From: Paraburkholderia kururiensis JCM 10599 = LMG 19447
Lineage (GTDB): Bacteria > Pseudomonadota > Gammaproteobacteria > Burkholderiales > Burkholderiaceae
Length of the DNA: 64,000 nucleotides
Reading direction: 5' to 3'
NCBI RefSeq assembly: GCF_003986935.1
Contig: NZ_RJZE01000021.1
Location: forward strand, 1-64,000
Positions within the stretch are counted from its first letter, which is position 1, and each line of letters opens with the position of its first letter. Under the pieces are notes generated by a model. The model was not told the origin of the DNA. It saw nothing but the letters and a program-made list of their open reading frames with translations, and searched no databases. Shown here in pieces: positions 8,355-16,670 of this stretch. Position numbers and translations under genes: made by a program.

Positions 8355-9145
8355 CGGCTTCGCGCTCCGTTGCCCGTGGCGTCGATGTGCGCCGTGATGC
8401 CGGCGCCCGCGAACGGCAGGCGCTGCCACAACACGAACGGTGCGCCGGGCGCGGGTTCGACGAAAAGCGCGGCGCCGTGCACGGGCAACGCGCCGAGCTG
8501 CGGCACGCGCTGCGCCCACCAGGCGCACAGCGTGTCGCGTTCGTGGGCGTCGTCGAGCGAACTGGACAGTGTCATGTGAAAGCGAAACTCCTCGAACACG
8601 TACGGATAGCCCCATGCATCGAGCAGCTCGCGCTGACGCGGCGTAAGCGGCGCTTCGTGACGGCGGGCAAGATCGGCCGCGGCGAGCGGTGCACGCAGCG
8701 ACGCAAGCGTTCGCAGGGCATCGGCAGCGAGCGAGCGCATCTGCGCGTCACCTTCTGACGTGGCCGGACGAAGCGCGACGAAATTGCCGAGCGTGGCGGC
8801 CTCGGCCTGCAAGTCGAAGCCGGTCTGATGCTGTGCCCATCTGCACGCGGCCTCGAATGCCTGATGAGACGCAACACCTGGCGCGAGACGGAAAGGCGGC
8901 ACCAGCGTGCCGTGCCAGCCGTAGCGGCGCGGTGCCTTGGTGAGCGCTCGCAGCGGGTGCTGCAAAGCCGGCGGCTGGGGCGCGGCGAGCGATATATCGG
9001 CTTCAGCATCGCGGCCTAGCCACGCGCACCCTTCGGTCCACCAAGGCGACTCGCGCGGCGGCGCGTAATACAGCGCGAAGCGCGCTTCAGAAGACCATTG
9101 CGCGTGCGCGTTGCCTGCAAACCCTGCTGCGGCTGCCGCGCTCAT
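8351..9145 (-). CDS. DUF1045 phosphonate-associated phosphoesterase-like protein
   Basis: A 264-residue protein of the DUF1045 family, found almost only in C-P lyase loci and thought to be a 2H-phosphoesterase-like enzyme. The two H-x-T/S-like elements are visible: YGWHGTLVPPFRL near residue 75 and FRFHMTLSSSL near residue 190. The N-terminus begins with an alanine run before ARFALYYAPP, the conserved opening block. A role in opening or processing the cyclic ribosyl phosphate intermediate is an inference from context and fold. It overlaps phnF (ATGA at 9142-9145) and phnN at its two ends. Confidence 0.88.
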   Translation of the reverse strand: MSAAAAAGFAGNAHAQWSSEARFALYYAPPRESPWWTEGCAWLGRDAEADISLAAPQPPALQHPLRALTKAPRRYGWHGTLVPPFRLAPGVASHQAFEAACRWAQHQTGFDLQAEAATLGNFVALRPATSEGDAQMRSLAADALRTLASLRAPLAAADLARRHEAPLTPRQRELLDAWGYPYVFEEFRFHMTLSSSLDDAHERDTLCAWWAQRVPQLGALPVHGAALFVEPAPGAPFVLWQRLPFAGAGITAHIDATGNGARSR

Positions 9146-9900
9146 AGCTCGTTTTCCACGAGCAGTTGCACGCGATCCGCCGCGAAGTGCGTAACACCGT
9201 ACTTGATCGGCGTGCCATCCGGATCCACGTCCACGTTCTCGACCCACAGCACCGGCTGCTGCCGGTTGATGTTGAGCCGCCGCGCCACCTCGGCATCGGG
9301 CAGCACGCTGCCGATGCGGCTCCACTTGCGCAGGTAGTCCGTGAGGCCGTATTCGGCAAAGGCCTTCGTGCTGCCGCCCGCGCGATCCATGACGGCGGGC
9401 AGGTCGGGAAAACGCGCGGCCGGATACCAGCTGCGTGCGTAGGTGAGCGGCACACCGTCCGACTCGTGCAGCGTTTCCATGCGATAGACCAGCGCGCCCG
9501 CACGCAGCCCCAGCGCCTTCGCCACCGCAGGGTCGGCTTTCACGCGCGACGACGACAGCACCTTGCCCGCCGCCGCGTGATGCTGCTGGCGCAGGTTCTC
9601 GGTGAAGCGCGTGCGGCGGCCGATCGTGTAGTCGATGGCGCCAGGCTGCACGAATGTGCCACGCCCCTGCTCCACGCTGACGAGCCCTTGTGCCGCGAGT
9701 CCGAGCATGGCGCGCCGCACGGTATGGCGGTTGACGTCGAAGCGCCGCGCGAGTTCGCCTTCGCTGGGCAGGCGCCCGTCTTCACCGAAGCCGCGCGCCG
9801 CGATTTCAGCGGCCAGAATCTGCTCGATCTGCCGCCATACCGCCACGCCCGCGCCGCGTTCGAGCTGCGTGCCCCGCGTTGCTTCGTCGGTGGATGTCAT
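9142..9900 (-). CDS. phnF: PhnF, GntR/HutC family repressor of phosphonate genes
   Basis: A 252-residue GntR-type regulator. The N-terminal winged helix (about residues 20-90) contains LPSEGELARRFDVNRHTVRRAMLGL and GRGTFV, and the C-terminal UTRA/chorismate-lyase-like effector domain runs from about 100 to 245. This is the PhnF subfamily, which represses C-P lyase genes in the absence of a phosphonate-derived ligand or during phosphate sufficiency. It is the first gene of a leftward unit (phnF-DUF1045-phnN, with ATGA overlaps) and is divergent from phnG, with a perfect palindrome between them. Confidence 0.93.
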   Translation of the reverse strand: MTSTDEATRGTQLERGAGVAVWRQIEQILAAEIAARGFGEDGRLPSEGELARRFDVNRHTVRRAMLGLAAQGLVSVEQGRGTFVQPGAIDYTIGRRTRFTENLRQQHHAAAGKVLSSSRVKADPAVAKALGLRAGALVYRMETLHESDGVPLTYARSWYPAARFPDLPAVMDRAGGSTKAFAEYGLTDYLRKWSRIGSVLPDAEVARRLNINRQQPVLWVENVDVDPDGTPIKYGVTHFAADRVQLLVENEL

Positions 9901-10004
9901 GGTGCTGTCATTCCCCCAGGTTCAAATAATCGACCTCGCATTGTAGTGCGCAGCGCGTGATGGAAGTATGAAAAGCCACGCCTCGCAGAACAGGCGCAAT
10001 TCTA

Positions 10005-10030
10005 CATCTAAACGTCTAGACGTTTAGATG
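10005..10030. promoter_or_regulatory. 26-bp perfect palindrome, probable PhnF operator
   Basis: The half site catctaaacgtct is followed immediately by its reverse complement, centred on TCTAGA. It lies 77 bp before phnG and 105 bp before phnF. GntR/HutC regulators bind palindromes of this length, and a divergent pair with the regulator on one side is the usual arrangement for autoregulation. The assignment to PhnF is an inference from position and symmetry. Confidence 0.85.
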
Positions 10031-10106
10031 AATAGATGGTCAAATGGCGGCACTGCATCCCCCCCGCCCGTTTCGACACACGGCATTGCGCCAGAGAGGA
10101 TCGTCG

Positions 10107-10622
10107 ATGAACGCAACGTCTGCTGAACCTACCCAACCCGCGCCTTCAGCGCGGCGCCAATGGATGGCCGTGCTTGCCCGCACGTCTCGCTCGGAACTCG
10201 AAGCGGCCCTTGTCCGTGCGCTCGAAGGGCAGCCGCGTCCCGCCTACGACTGGCTGCGCCGGCCCGAGACCGGGCTCGCGATGGTGCGCGGTCGCGTCGG
10301 CGGCAGTGGCGACGCATTCAACCTGGGCGAAGCCACGGTCACACGCGCCACGCTACGACTGCGCAGCACGAATAGCGACACACCGAGCGACACGCCAGCC
10401 GACACCGCGATCGGCGTGGCATGCCATCTGGGCCGCGACAAGCGGCGTGCGGAACTCGCGGCGCTTGCCGACGCGCTGCTTCAATTGCCCGATCGGCACG
10501 CGCAACTTCACGCGCAGTTGATCGAGCCGCTTGCGGCACGCATTGCCGCAGCGCGCGCGGCGCGTGAACAGGCGGTGGCCTCCACGCGTGTCGAATTCTT
10601 CACCATGGTGCGGGGCGACTGA
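10107..10622 (+). CDS. phnG: C-P lyase subunit PhnG
   Basis: A 171-residue subunit of the PhnGHIJ carbon-phosphorus lyase core complex. After a short variable N-terminus, RRQWMAVLARTSRSELEAAL begins the conserved domain, with RPETGLAMVRGRVGGSGDAFNLGEATVTR in the middle and a C-terminal ATRVEFFTMVRGD-like end (TRVEFFTMVRGD). PhnG joins PhnI in displacing adenine from ATP by the phosphonate. The start at 10107 is set by AGAGAGGA six bases upstream; an in-frame extension to 10044 lacks a site. It is the first gene of the rightward operon; its stop overlaps phnH (TGATG). Confidence 0.94.
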   Translation: MNATSAEPTQPAPSARRQWMAVLARTSRSELEAALVRALEGQPRPAYDWLRRPETGLAMVRGRVGGSGDAFNLGEATVTRATLRLRSTNSDTPSDTPADTAIGVACHLGRDKRRAELAALADALLQLPDRHAQLHAQLIEPLAARIAAARAAREQAVASTRVEFFTMVRGD

Positions 10623-11287
10623 TGAACGAACCGACTGCAACGAATATGGCCCACCCCACAGCGAACGCGGCGCAGATTGCGCTTTCCGCCTTGACGCCCG
10701 GCTTCGCCGATCCCGTTCACGACACGCAAGCGGTCTTCCGCACGCTGCTCGACGCTCTCTCGCGCCCCGGCAGAATCGGCACGATCGAAACGCCGCTGCC
10801 CTCCGCGGATACCTCGGGCAGCCTGCGTTCGCGCGCCGATCTTGCCGCGTTCGCCGCACTGCTTGCCCTCTGCGATTACTCCACGCCGGTCTGGCTCGCG
10901 CAGCCCGACGCGGTGCTGGGTTCGGCGCTGCGCTTTCACACTGGCGCGCCGCTCACTGAAGAGGCGCACGACGCCGCATTCGCCTACGTGCACGACGCGG
11001 ACACGTTGCCGTCGCTCGAACGCTTTTCGCTGGGGGAACCGGAATCGCCCGAACACGCGGCGACGCTGCTGATCCGCGTCACCGCGCTCACGGGCGGCAC
11101 GCCGGTCATGCTGCGCGGCCCCGGCATCGAGCATACGCACACCATCGCACCCATTGGCCTGCCCGCGCGCTTCTGGCACGAACGCGCTGCGCTGGGCCCG
11201 CTCTTTCCGTGCGGAATCGACTGCTACCTCGTCTGCGGCGCAACGCTCATCGGCTTGCCGCGCACCACGCTCGCGGAGGTGAACTGA
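10622..11287 (+). CDS. phnH: C-P lyase subunit PhnH
   Basis: A 221-residue core subunit of C-P lyase, a homodimeric scaffold-like protein in the PhnGHIJ complex. The conserved opening LTPGFADPVHDTQAVFRTLLDALSRPGRIGTI is at residues 24-55, followed by LCDYSTPVWL, and GPGIEHTHTIAPIGLPARFW and FPCGIDCYLV near the end. The start overlaps the phnG stop by one base and its own stop overlaps the phnI start in the same manner (TGATG at 11285-11289), so the three are translationally coupled. Confidence 0.95.
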   Translation: MNEPTATNMAHPTANAAQIALSALTPGFADPVHDTQAVFRTLLDALSRPGRIGTIETPLPSADTSGSLRSRADLAAFAALLALCDYSTPVWLAQPDAVLGSALRFHTGAPLTEEAHDAAFAYVHDADTLPSLERFSLGEPESPEHAATLLIRVTALTGGTPVMLRGPGIEHTHTIAPIGLPARFWHERAALGPLFPCGIDCYLVCGATLIGLPRTTLAEVN

Positions 11288-12525
11288 TGTACGTCGCCGT
11301 CAAAGGAGGCGAGCGCGCCATCGAGGCTTCATGGCGTCTGCTCGACGAGGCACGTCGCGGCGACACGCGCGTCGCCGAACTCAGCGTGCGGCAGATTCGC
11401 GAGCAGTTGCGTCTTGCCGTGGCGCGTGTGATGACCGAAGGCTCGGTCTACGACGAAGAACTGGCTGCGCTCGCCATCAAACAGGCCGCGGGCGACCTCG
11501 TGGAAGCGATCTTTCTGCTGCGCGCGTGGCGCACCACGGTGCCGCGTTTCGGCTACACGTTGCCCATCGAAACCGAAGCGATGCAGATAGAGCGCCGCAT
11601 TTCGGCTACGTTCAAGGACGTGCCCGGCGGTCAGTTGCTGGGCGCGACCTACGATTACACGCAGCGTTTGCTCGATTTCGCGTTGCTGGCTGAAGGTTCG
11701 GATGAAGAAGGCCATACGGTTCACGCAACGGACGCGCCGCAAGATGCACGCACCTCTCTGGAAAGCATGAACACCCGCCACGCGGCCGCCGCCAGTTCCA
11801 TGCCTCGCGTCGTCGCGCTGCTGGATCGCGAAGGCCTGATCGAACAGGAAGTGCCCTCGCCTGCAGGCCGCGAGCCCGGCGACCTCACGCGCGAGCCGCT
11901 CGCGTTCCCCGCAGATCGCGCCACGCGTCTGCAAAACCTCGCGCGCGGCGACGAAGGCTTCCTGCTCGCGATGGGCTACGCCACGCAGCGCGGCTACGCG
12001 AATTCGCATCCATTCGCGGGCGAGATCCGCTTTGGGTCGGTAGACGTCGAGATGGTGCTCGACGAACTGGGCGAGGCGGTGGTAATCGGCGAAATCGACG
12101 TGACCGAGTGCCAGATGGTGAATCAGTTCGCGGGCAGCAAAGACGTGCCGCCCACCTTCACGCAAGGTTATGGCCTCGCGTTCGGACACGCGGAGCGCAA
12201 GGCGATGGCCATGGCACTCGTGGACCGCGCGCTGCGCGCCGACGAACTCGGCGAGCCGGTCGAATCGCCTACCCAGGACGTGGAATTCCTGCTCTCGCAC
12301 AGCGACAACGTGGAAGCGTCGGGCTTCGTTCAGCATCTGAAGTTGCCGCACTACGTCGACTTCCAGTCGGAACTCGAACTCGTGCGACGGCTGCGTGCCG
12401 AGCAGCGGGCTCAACACGATGCCTCACACATTGCGCCACGAGAAAAGGAACACGCCGTGGCACACGTCGCGCGCAGCGAAAGCGAACACGACGAAGACAA
12501 GGAGCAAGCGCATGAACGCGCCTGA
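11287..12525 (+). CDS. phnI: C-P lyase subunit PhnI, with extended acidic tail
   Basis: A 412-residue PhnI, the nucleosidase subunit that catalyses replacement of the adenine of ATP by phosphonate. The start MYVAVKGGERAIEAS and blocks ELSVRQIREQLRLAVARVMTEGSLY-like (VMTEGSVYDEELAALAIKQ), FLLRAWRTTVPRFGYT, LGATYDYTQRLLDF and GYGLAFGHAERKAMAMALVDRAL are all typical. Escherichia coli PhnI has about 354 residues; here the last 40-45 residues form a His/Glu/Asp-rich, probably disordered tail (HDEDKEQAHERA), and the middle has a variable insert near residues 145-180. The gene overlaps phnJ by 14 bp. Confidence 0.95.
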   Translation: MYVAVKGGERAIEASWRLLDEARRGDTRVAELSVRQIREQLRLAVARVMTEGSVYDEELAALAIKQAAGDLVEAIFLLRAWRTTVPRFGYTLPIETEAMQIERRISATFKDVPGGQLLGATYDYTQRLLDFALLAEGSDEEGHTVHATDAPQDARTSLESMNTRHAAAASSMPRVVALLDREGLIEQEVPSPAGREPGDLTREPLAFPADRATRLQNLARGDEGFLLAMGYATQRGYANSHPFAGEIRFGSVDVEMVLDELGEAVVIGEIDVTECQMVNQFAGSKDVPPTFTQGYGLAFGHAERKAMAMALVDRALRADELGEPVESPTQDVEFLLSHSDNVEASGFVQHLKLPHYVDFQSELELVRRLRAEQRAQHDASHIAPREKEHAVAHVARSESEHDEDKEQAHERA

Positions 12526-13420
12526 AACACTGTCGGGCCCAGCGTCGCACGACGCAGAAGGCTACAACTTCGCCTACCTCGACGAGCAGACCAAGCGCAT
12601 GATTCGCCGCGCCGTGCTCAAGGCCGTTGCGGTGCCGGGCTACCAGGTGCCGTTCGCATCGCGCGAAATGCCGCTGCCTTTCGGCTGGGGCACAGGCGGC
12701 ATCCAGGTGACGGCGTCGATCATCGGTCGCCACGACACACTGAAGGTGATCGATCAGGGCTCCGACGAAACGACGAATGCGGTCAATATTCGCCGCTTCT
12801 TCGCACGCACGGCGGCGGTGGCCACCACGCGCAAGACCGCAGACGCCACCATCATCCAGACACGCCATCGCATTCCCGAAACACCGCTCACCGAGAAGCA
12901 GATTCTCGTCTACCAGGTACCCATGCCCGAGCCGCTGTTCCGGCTCGAGCCTCGCGTGGCCGAAACGCGAAAGATGCATGCGCTTGCGGACTACGGCCTC
13001 ATCAGCGTGAAGCTCTACGAGGACATCGTGCGCCACGGCAGCATTGCGACCACCTACGACTACCCCGTGATCGTGAACGGCCGCTACCTGACTTCGCCCT
13101 CGCCCATCCCCAAGTTCGACAACCCGAAGATGCATCGCAACCCTGCGTTGCAGCTCTTCGGTGCGGGGCGCGAACGCCGCATCTACGCGATTCCGCCGTA
13201 CACGAACGTGCGCAGTCTCGACTTCGACGATCACCCGTTCGAGATTCAGCGCTGGGAGCATGCGTGCGCGCTGTGCGGATCGCGCGAGAGCTTTCTCGAT
13301 GAAATGATCGTGGACGACGAAGGCACGCGCATGTTCGTCTGCTCGGACAGCGACTATTGCCACACGCGCCGCGAGTCCGCTGAAAATTGCGCGAACACCG
13401 CGACAGGAGACGCCGCATGA
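12512..13420 (+). CDS. phnJ: C-P lyase catalytic radical SAM subunit PhnJ
   Basis: A 302-residue enzyme that breaks the carbon-phosphorus bond of ribose-1-phosphonate-5-phosphate by radical S-adenosylmethionine chemistry, releasing the hydrocarbon and a cyclic ribose phosphate. The four cysteines that hold the [4Fe-4S] cluster and supply the thiyl radical are all present as C-X2-C-X21-C-X5-C near residues 247-278 (HACALCGS, FVCSDSDYC). GYNFAYLDEQTKRMIRRA and MPLPFGWGTGGIQVTASIIG are the family N-terminal blocks. The start lies inside the end of phnI; the stop overlaps the phnK start (ATGA). Confidence 0.97.
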   Translation: MNAPETLSGPASHDAEGYNFAYLDEQTKRMIRRAVLKAVAVPGYQVPFASREMPLPFGWGTGGIQVTASIIGRHDTLKVIDQGSDETTNAVNIRRFFARTAAVATTRKTADATIIQTRHRIPETPLTEKQILVYQVPMPEPLFRLEPRVAETRKMHALADYGLISVKLYEDIVRHGSIATTYDYPVIVNGRYLTSPSPIPKFDNPKMHRNPALQLFGAGRERRIYAIPPYTNVRSLDFDDHPFEIQRWEHACALCGSRESFLDEMIVDDEGTRMFVCSDSDYCHTRRESAENCANTATGDAA

Positions 13421-14187
13421 AACCGCTCCTCAGCGCACGTCATCTCACGAAGCAGTATGGCGGCCGCAACGGCTGCCGCGACGTGAGCTTCGATCTGTAT
13501 CCCGGCGAGGTGCTCTGCATCGTGGGCGAATCGGGCTCGGGAAAAACGACGCTGCTCAATGCACTCGCGTTGCGCACGCCCTCCGACGCGGGCACGCTGC
13601 ACTACACCACCGCGCACGGCGACACGCTGGACCTGTTCGCGCTTTCCGAGCCGCGCCGCCGTCTGCTCATGCGCACCGAATGGGGTTTCGTGCAGCAGAA
13701 TCCGCGCGACGGACTGCGGATCGGCGTCTCGGCCGGCGCCAACATCGGCGAGCCGTTGATGGCGGTGGGCGCGCGCCACTACGGGCAGATCCGCGACAAC
13801 GCCACGCAATGGATGACGCGCGTCGAACTCGACCCTTCGCGCATCGACGAGTTGCCCACCGCGTTTTCAGGCGGCATGCAGCAACGGTTGCAGATTGCAC
13901 GCAACCTCGTGACAGGCCCCCGCCTCGTGTTCATGGACGAACCTACCGCGGGCCTCGACGTCTCCGTGCAGGCACGCCTGCTCGATCTGCTGCGCACGCT
14001 CACGGGCACGCTGCATCTTTCGGTGCTGATTGTCACGCACGACATCGGCGTGGCGCGACTGCTCGCGCATCGGTTGATGGTCATGCAAGGCGGCGAGGTG
14101 GTGGAGTCCGGCCTGACCGACCAGGTGCTCGACGATCCGCAGCATCCGTACACGCAGACGCTCGTTTCGTCCGTGCTGCCCGTATGA
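13417..14187 (+). CDS. phnK: C-P lyase ATP-binding protein PhnK
   Basis: A 256-residue ABC-type ATPase that binds the C-P lyase core and, with PhnL, remodels it during catalysis; it is not a transporter component. Walker A GESGSGKTTLL (near residue 36), signature SGGMQQRLQIARN, Walker B LVFMDEPTAGLDVSVQ and the switch histidine in VTHDIGVAR are intact. MRTEWGFVQQNPRDGLR is a PhnK-typical Q-loop block. The start is coupled to phnJ by an ATGA overlap. Confidence 0.95.
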   Translation: MKPLLSARHLTKQYGGRNGCRDVSFDLYPGEVLCIVGESGSGKTTLLNALALRTPSDAGTLHYTTAHGDTLDLFALSEPRRRLLMRTEWGFVQQNPRDGLRIGVSAGANIGEPLMAVGARHYGQIRDNATQWMTRVELDPSRIDELPTAFSGGMQQRLQIARNLVTGPRLVFMDEPTAGLDVSVQARLLDLLRTLTGTLHLSVLIVTHDIGVARLLAHRLMVMQGGEVVESGLTDQVLDDPQHPYTQTLVSSVLPV

Positions 14188-14236
14188 CGCACGCCCTGCA
14201 CTGTCTACTGGAAATACCGGAAACCGGAATGTGTCC

Positions 14237-15094
14237 ATGACTTCTACTCTCACGGAACCGCAAACGCAGACCACGGCGCACGACATGGCCCGCGCGTTCG
14301 CCGACCGCCCCGCGCTCATGCTGCGCGCCGTCGGCGTGCACAAGACCTTCACGCTGCACGGCCAGGGCGGCATCGAAATCGAAGCGCTCGCGGGCGTGTC
14401 GCTCGACGTCGCGCGCGGCGAGTGCGTCGTGCTGGTCGGCCCTTCGGGCGCCGGCAAAAGCACGCTATTGCGCTGCCTGTATGGCAATTACCTCGCGAGT
14501 GCGGGGACGATTGCCGTGCGCTGCGGGGCGGCAGTCGATGGTGCCGAATGCGCGGCTGAAGACTCGACGCGCACGAACCCCGCCGCACACTGCATCGCCA
14601 TCACGAACGCCGAGCCGCGCGACGTGCTGCATCTGCGCCGTCACATGATGGGCTACGTGAGCCAGTTCTTGCGTGTGATCCCGCGCGTGCCCACGCTCGC
14701 GCTCGTCGCGGCGCCGCTCGTGGCGCGCGGTGTGCCCGAAGACGAAGCCGAGCATCGCGCCGCGGCGCTACTCGAGCGGCTCAACATTCCGAAGCGACTG
14801 TGGCCGCTCGCGCCCGCCACGTTTTCGGGCGGCGAGCAACAGCGCGTGAACATTGCGCGCGGTCTGATCGCAGACCATCCGCTGTTGCTGCTCGACGAAC
14901 CCACGGCCTCGCTCGATGCCGAAAATCGCGACGTCGTAGCGGATTTGATCGTGGAAGCGCGCGAGCGCGGTGCGGCAATTGTCGGTATCTTCCATGACGA
15001 AGACACGCGCCTGAAAGTAGCCACGCGACGCCTCGAATTGCAGCCGCCTTTGTCTTGCGGCGCGAACGCACTCACACCGGCCGCGCTGCATTGA
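14237..15094 (+). CDS. phnL: C-P lyase ATP-binding protein PhnL, longer than usual
   Basis: A 285-residue ABC-type ATPase acting with PhnK on the C-P lyase core. Walker A GPSGAGKSTLLRC, the PhnL-typical MMGYVSQFLRVIPRVPTL, signature FSGGEQQRVNIARG and Walker B LLLLDEPTASLD are present, with FHDED at the switch position. It exceeds the E. coli protein (226 residues) through an N-terminal extension of about 25 residues and an insert of about 20 near residues 95-120 (Ala/Glu-rich, between the P-loop strand and the Q-loop). The ATG at 14237 was chosen; a GTG two codons earlier (14231) is possible. Confidence 0.93.
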   Translation: MTSTLTEPQTQTTAHDMARAFADRPALMLRAVGVHKTFTLHGQGGIEIEALAGVSLDVARGECVVLVGPSGAGKSTLLRCLYGNYLASAGTIAVRCGAAVDGAECAAEDSTRTNPAAHCIAITNAEPRDVLHLRRHMMGYVSQFLRVIPRVPTLALVAAPLVARGVPEDEAEHRAAALLERLNIPKRLWPLAPATFSGGEQQRVNIARGLIADHPLLLLDEPTASLDAENRDVVADLIVEARERGAAIVGIFHDEDTRLKVATRRLELQPPLSCGANALTPAALH

Positions 15095-15159
15095 GCGACG
15101 CGACTATGCCGAACGAAAGCGGTCCTGCATACGCGGCCCGCAGAACAAGGAGCCAACCG

Positions 15160-16293
15160 ATGTTGATCAAGAACGCTCGCATCGTGACGCGAGACGAGGT
15201 ATTCGAAGGCGTGGTGCGCATCGAGGACGGCACGATCCGCGAGGTCCAGCGCGGCACCACCTCGGCGCCCGAAGCCGAAGACTGGGCCGGCGACTACCTG
15301 CTGCCCGGCCTGATCGAGCTTCATACGGACAATCTCGAAAAACATCTCGCGCCGCGCCCCGGCGTGCAATGGAACACCGACGCGGCCTTCGTGATTCACG
15401 ACGCCCAGGTGGCGGCCGCCGGCATCACGACCGTGTTCGACGCGCTCGCCATCGGCACGCGCCTTTCAGTGGGCGTACGCGGACGCGACGTGCAGATGCG
15501 CTGCGCGGCCTCACTGGAACGCTTCGCGACGCGGCAACTGCTGCGTGCCGAGCACTTCCTGCACCTGCGCTGCGAGATCGCCACCGAAGACGTAGTCGAG
15601 CTGTTCGACGAACTGTGCACGCATCCGCTGATGCGGCTCGCGTCCGTGATGGATCACACGCCTGGCCAGCGCCAGTGGCACGACCCCGCGCAATGGCGCC
15701 GCTATCAGGAACGGCACGGCAAATGGACCGACGAGCAGGCGGCCACCATGCTCGCCGAACTGGCCGACGAACAGCAGCGTTTCGCCGACACGCATCGCCA
15801 TCAGATCGTTACGCGCTGCAAGGCGCGCAACATTCCGGTGGCAAGCCACGACGACACGCTCGTGGAACACGTCGAACAGGCCGCCGCCGAGGGCGTCGCG
15901 ATCTCCGAATTTCCGACCACGCGCGCCGCGGCGCAGGCCGCGCGCGAACGCGGCATCGCCACCGTGATGGGCGCGCCGAACGTGGTGCGCGGCGGCTCGC
16001 ATTCGGGCAACGTGTCGGCGCTCGAACTCGCGCAGGCGGGCCTGCTCGATATCCTCTCCTCGGACTACGTGCCCTCCAGCCTGCTCACCGCCGCCTTCGA
16101 ACTGGTCCACAAGGCCGACTGGAGCCTGCCGCGCGCACTGGCCACGGTCTCGTCGGAGCCCGCGCGCCACGCCGGTCTGACGGATCGCGGCGCGATCGAG
16201 CCGGGCCTGCGGGCGGACATGGTGCGCGTGACCATGCTCGATGCGCTGCCCGTTCCGCGCGCCACCTATCGCGCCGGCCAACGCATCGTTTGA
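15160..16293 (+). CDS. phnM: Alpha-D-ribose 1-methylphosphonate 5-triphosphate diphosphatase PhnM
   Basis: A 377-residue amidohydrolase-superfamily enzyme that removes pyrophosphate from the ribosyl-phosphonate triphosphate made by PhnGHI(L), giving the substrate of PhnJ. The conserved metal and substrate blocks are PGLIELHTDNLEKHL (near residue 50), MDHTPGQRQW, VASHDDTLVEHV and SDYVPSSLL. The start at 15160 (MLIKNARIV) is supported by AAGGAG at 15147-15152; the frame is open further upstream into phnL. It is the last gene of the phn operon, followed by a hairpin. Confidence 0.95.
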   Translation: MLIKNARIVTRDEVFEGVVRIEDGTIREVQRGTTSAPEAEDWAGDYLLPGLIELHTDNLEKHLAPRPGVQWNTDAAFVIHDAQVAAAGITTVFDALAIGTRLSVGVRGRDVQMRCAASLERFATRQLLRAEHFLHLRCEIATEDVVELFDELCTHPLMRLASVMDHTPGQRQWHDPAQWRRYQERHGKWTDEQAATMLAELADEQQRFADTHRHQIVTRCKARNIPVASHDDTLVEHVEQAAAEGVAISEFPTTRAAAQAARERGIATVMGAPNVVRGGSHSGNVSALELAQAGLLDILSSDYVPSSLLTAAFELVHKADWSLPRALATVSSEPARHAGLTDRGAIEPGLRADMVRVTMLDALPVPRATYRAGQRIV

Positions 16294-16311
16294 GCACCGC
16301 GGGGCATGAGC

Positions 16312-16359
16312 AGAGGCGCGCGCGACATACGTCCGGCATAAAGTCGCAGCCGCGCCTCT
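16312..16359 (+). terminator. Hairpin after the phn operon
   Basis: The arms agaggcgcg (16312-16320) and cgcgcctct (16351-16359) pair perfectly, and the loop contains a further gcgac/gtcgc pairing. It lies about 20 bp after the phnM stop. There is no strong T-run, so termination strength is uncertain. Confidence 0.5.
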
Positions 16360-16670
16360 AGAGCGACCTTTCGGGACGCCTTCATCGCGTGCCGCCCTGC
16401 CGCATCGCAACAGGCTTGTAAAGCCCGCCACGCACGGCTGTCGCGCCCGCGCAAAAGAAGCCGTGCTGCGCCGTGTCGCGATCTGCCTTGGCCGCGCCAT
16501 CCGGTATTACACTAGCTCCGCTTTAATTTTGACTTGGTAAGCTTGGCGCGCTCTGCTGGCCGCCGGCCGGCGGCCATAACAGGGGCCGGGCGCGACAGGC
16601 GCCACCCTCCGCCCTGCGGGCGGCACAACCGCGCGCATGGCTATTCGAACCACTCCGAGGAGTAAAAACA
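16360..16670. other. Structured leader region before the amino-acid binding protein
   Basis: No gene is supported. A 20-bp perfect palindrome at 16557-16576 (half site tggccgccgg) and a second hairpin ccgccc-tgc-gggcgg at 16609-16623 precede the ribosome site GAGGAG at 16657-16662. An AT-rich patch at 16505-16535 containing TTGACT is the likeliest promoter area. The stacked GC hairpins could form an attenuator-like leader, but no leader peptide or riboswitch family was recognised. Confidence 0.45.
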
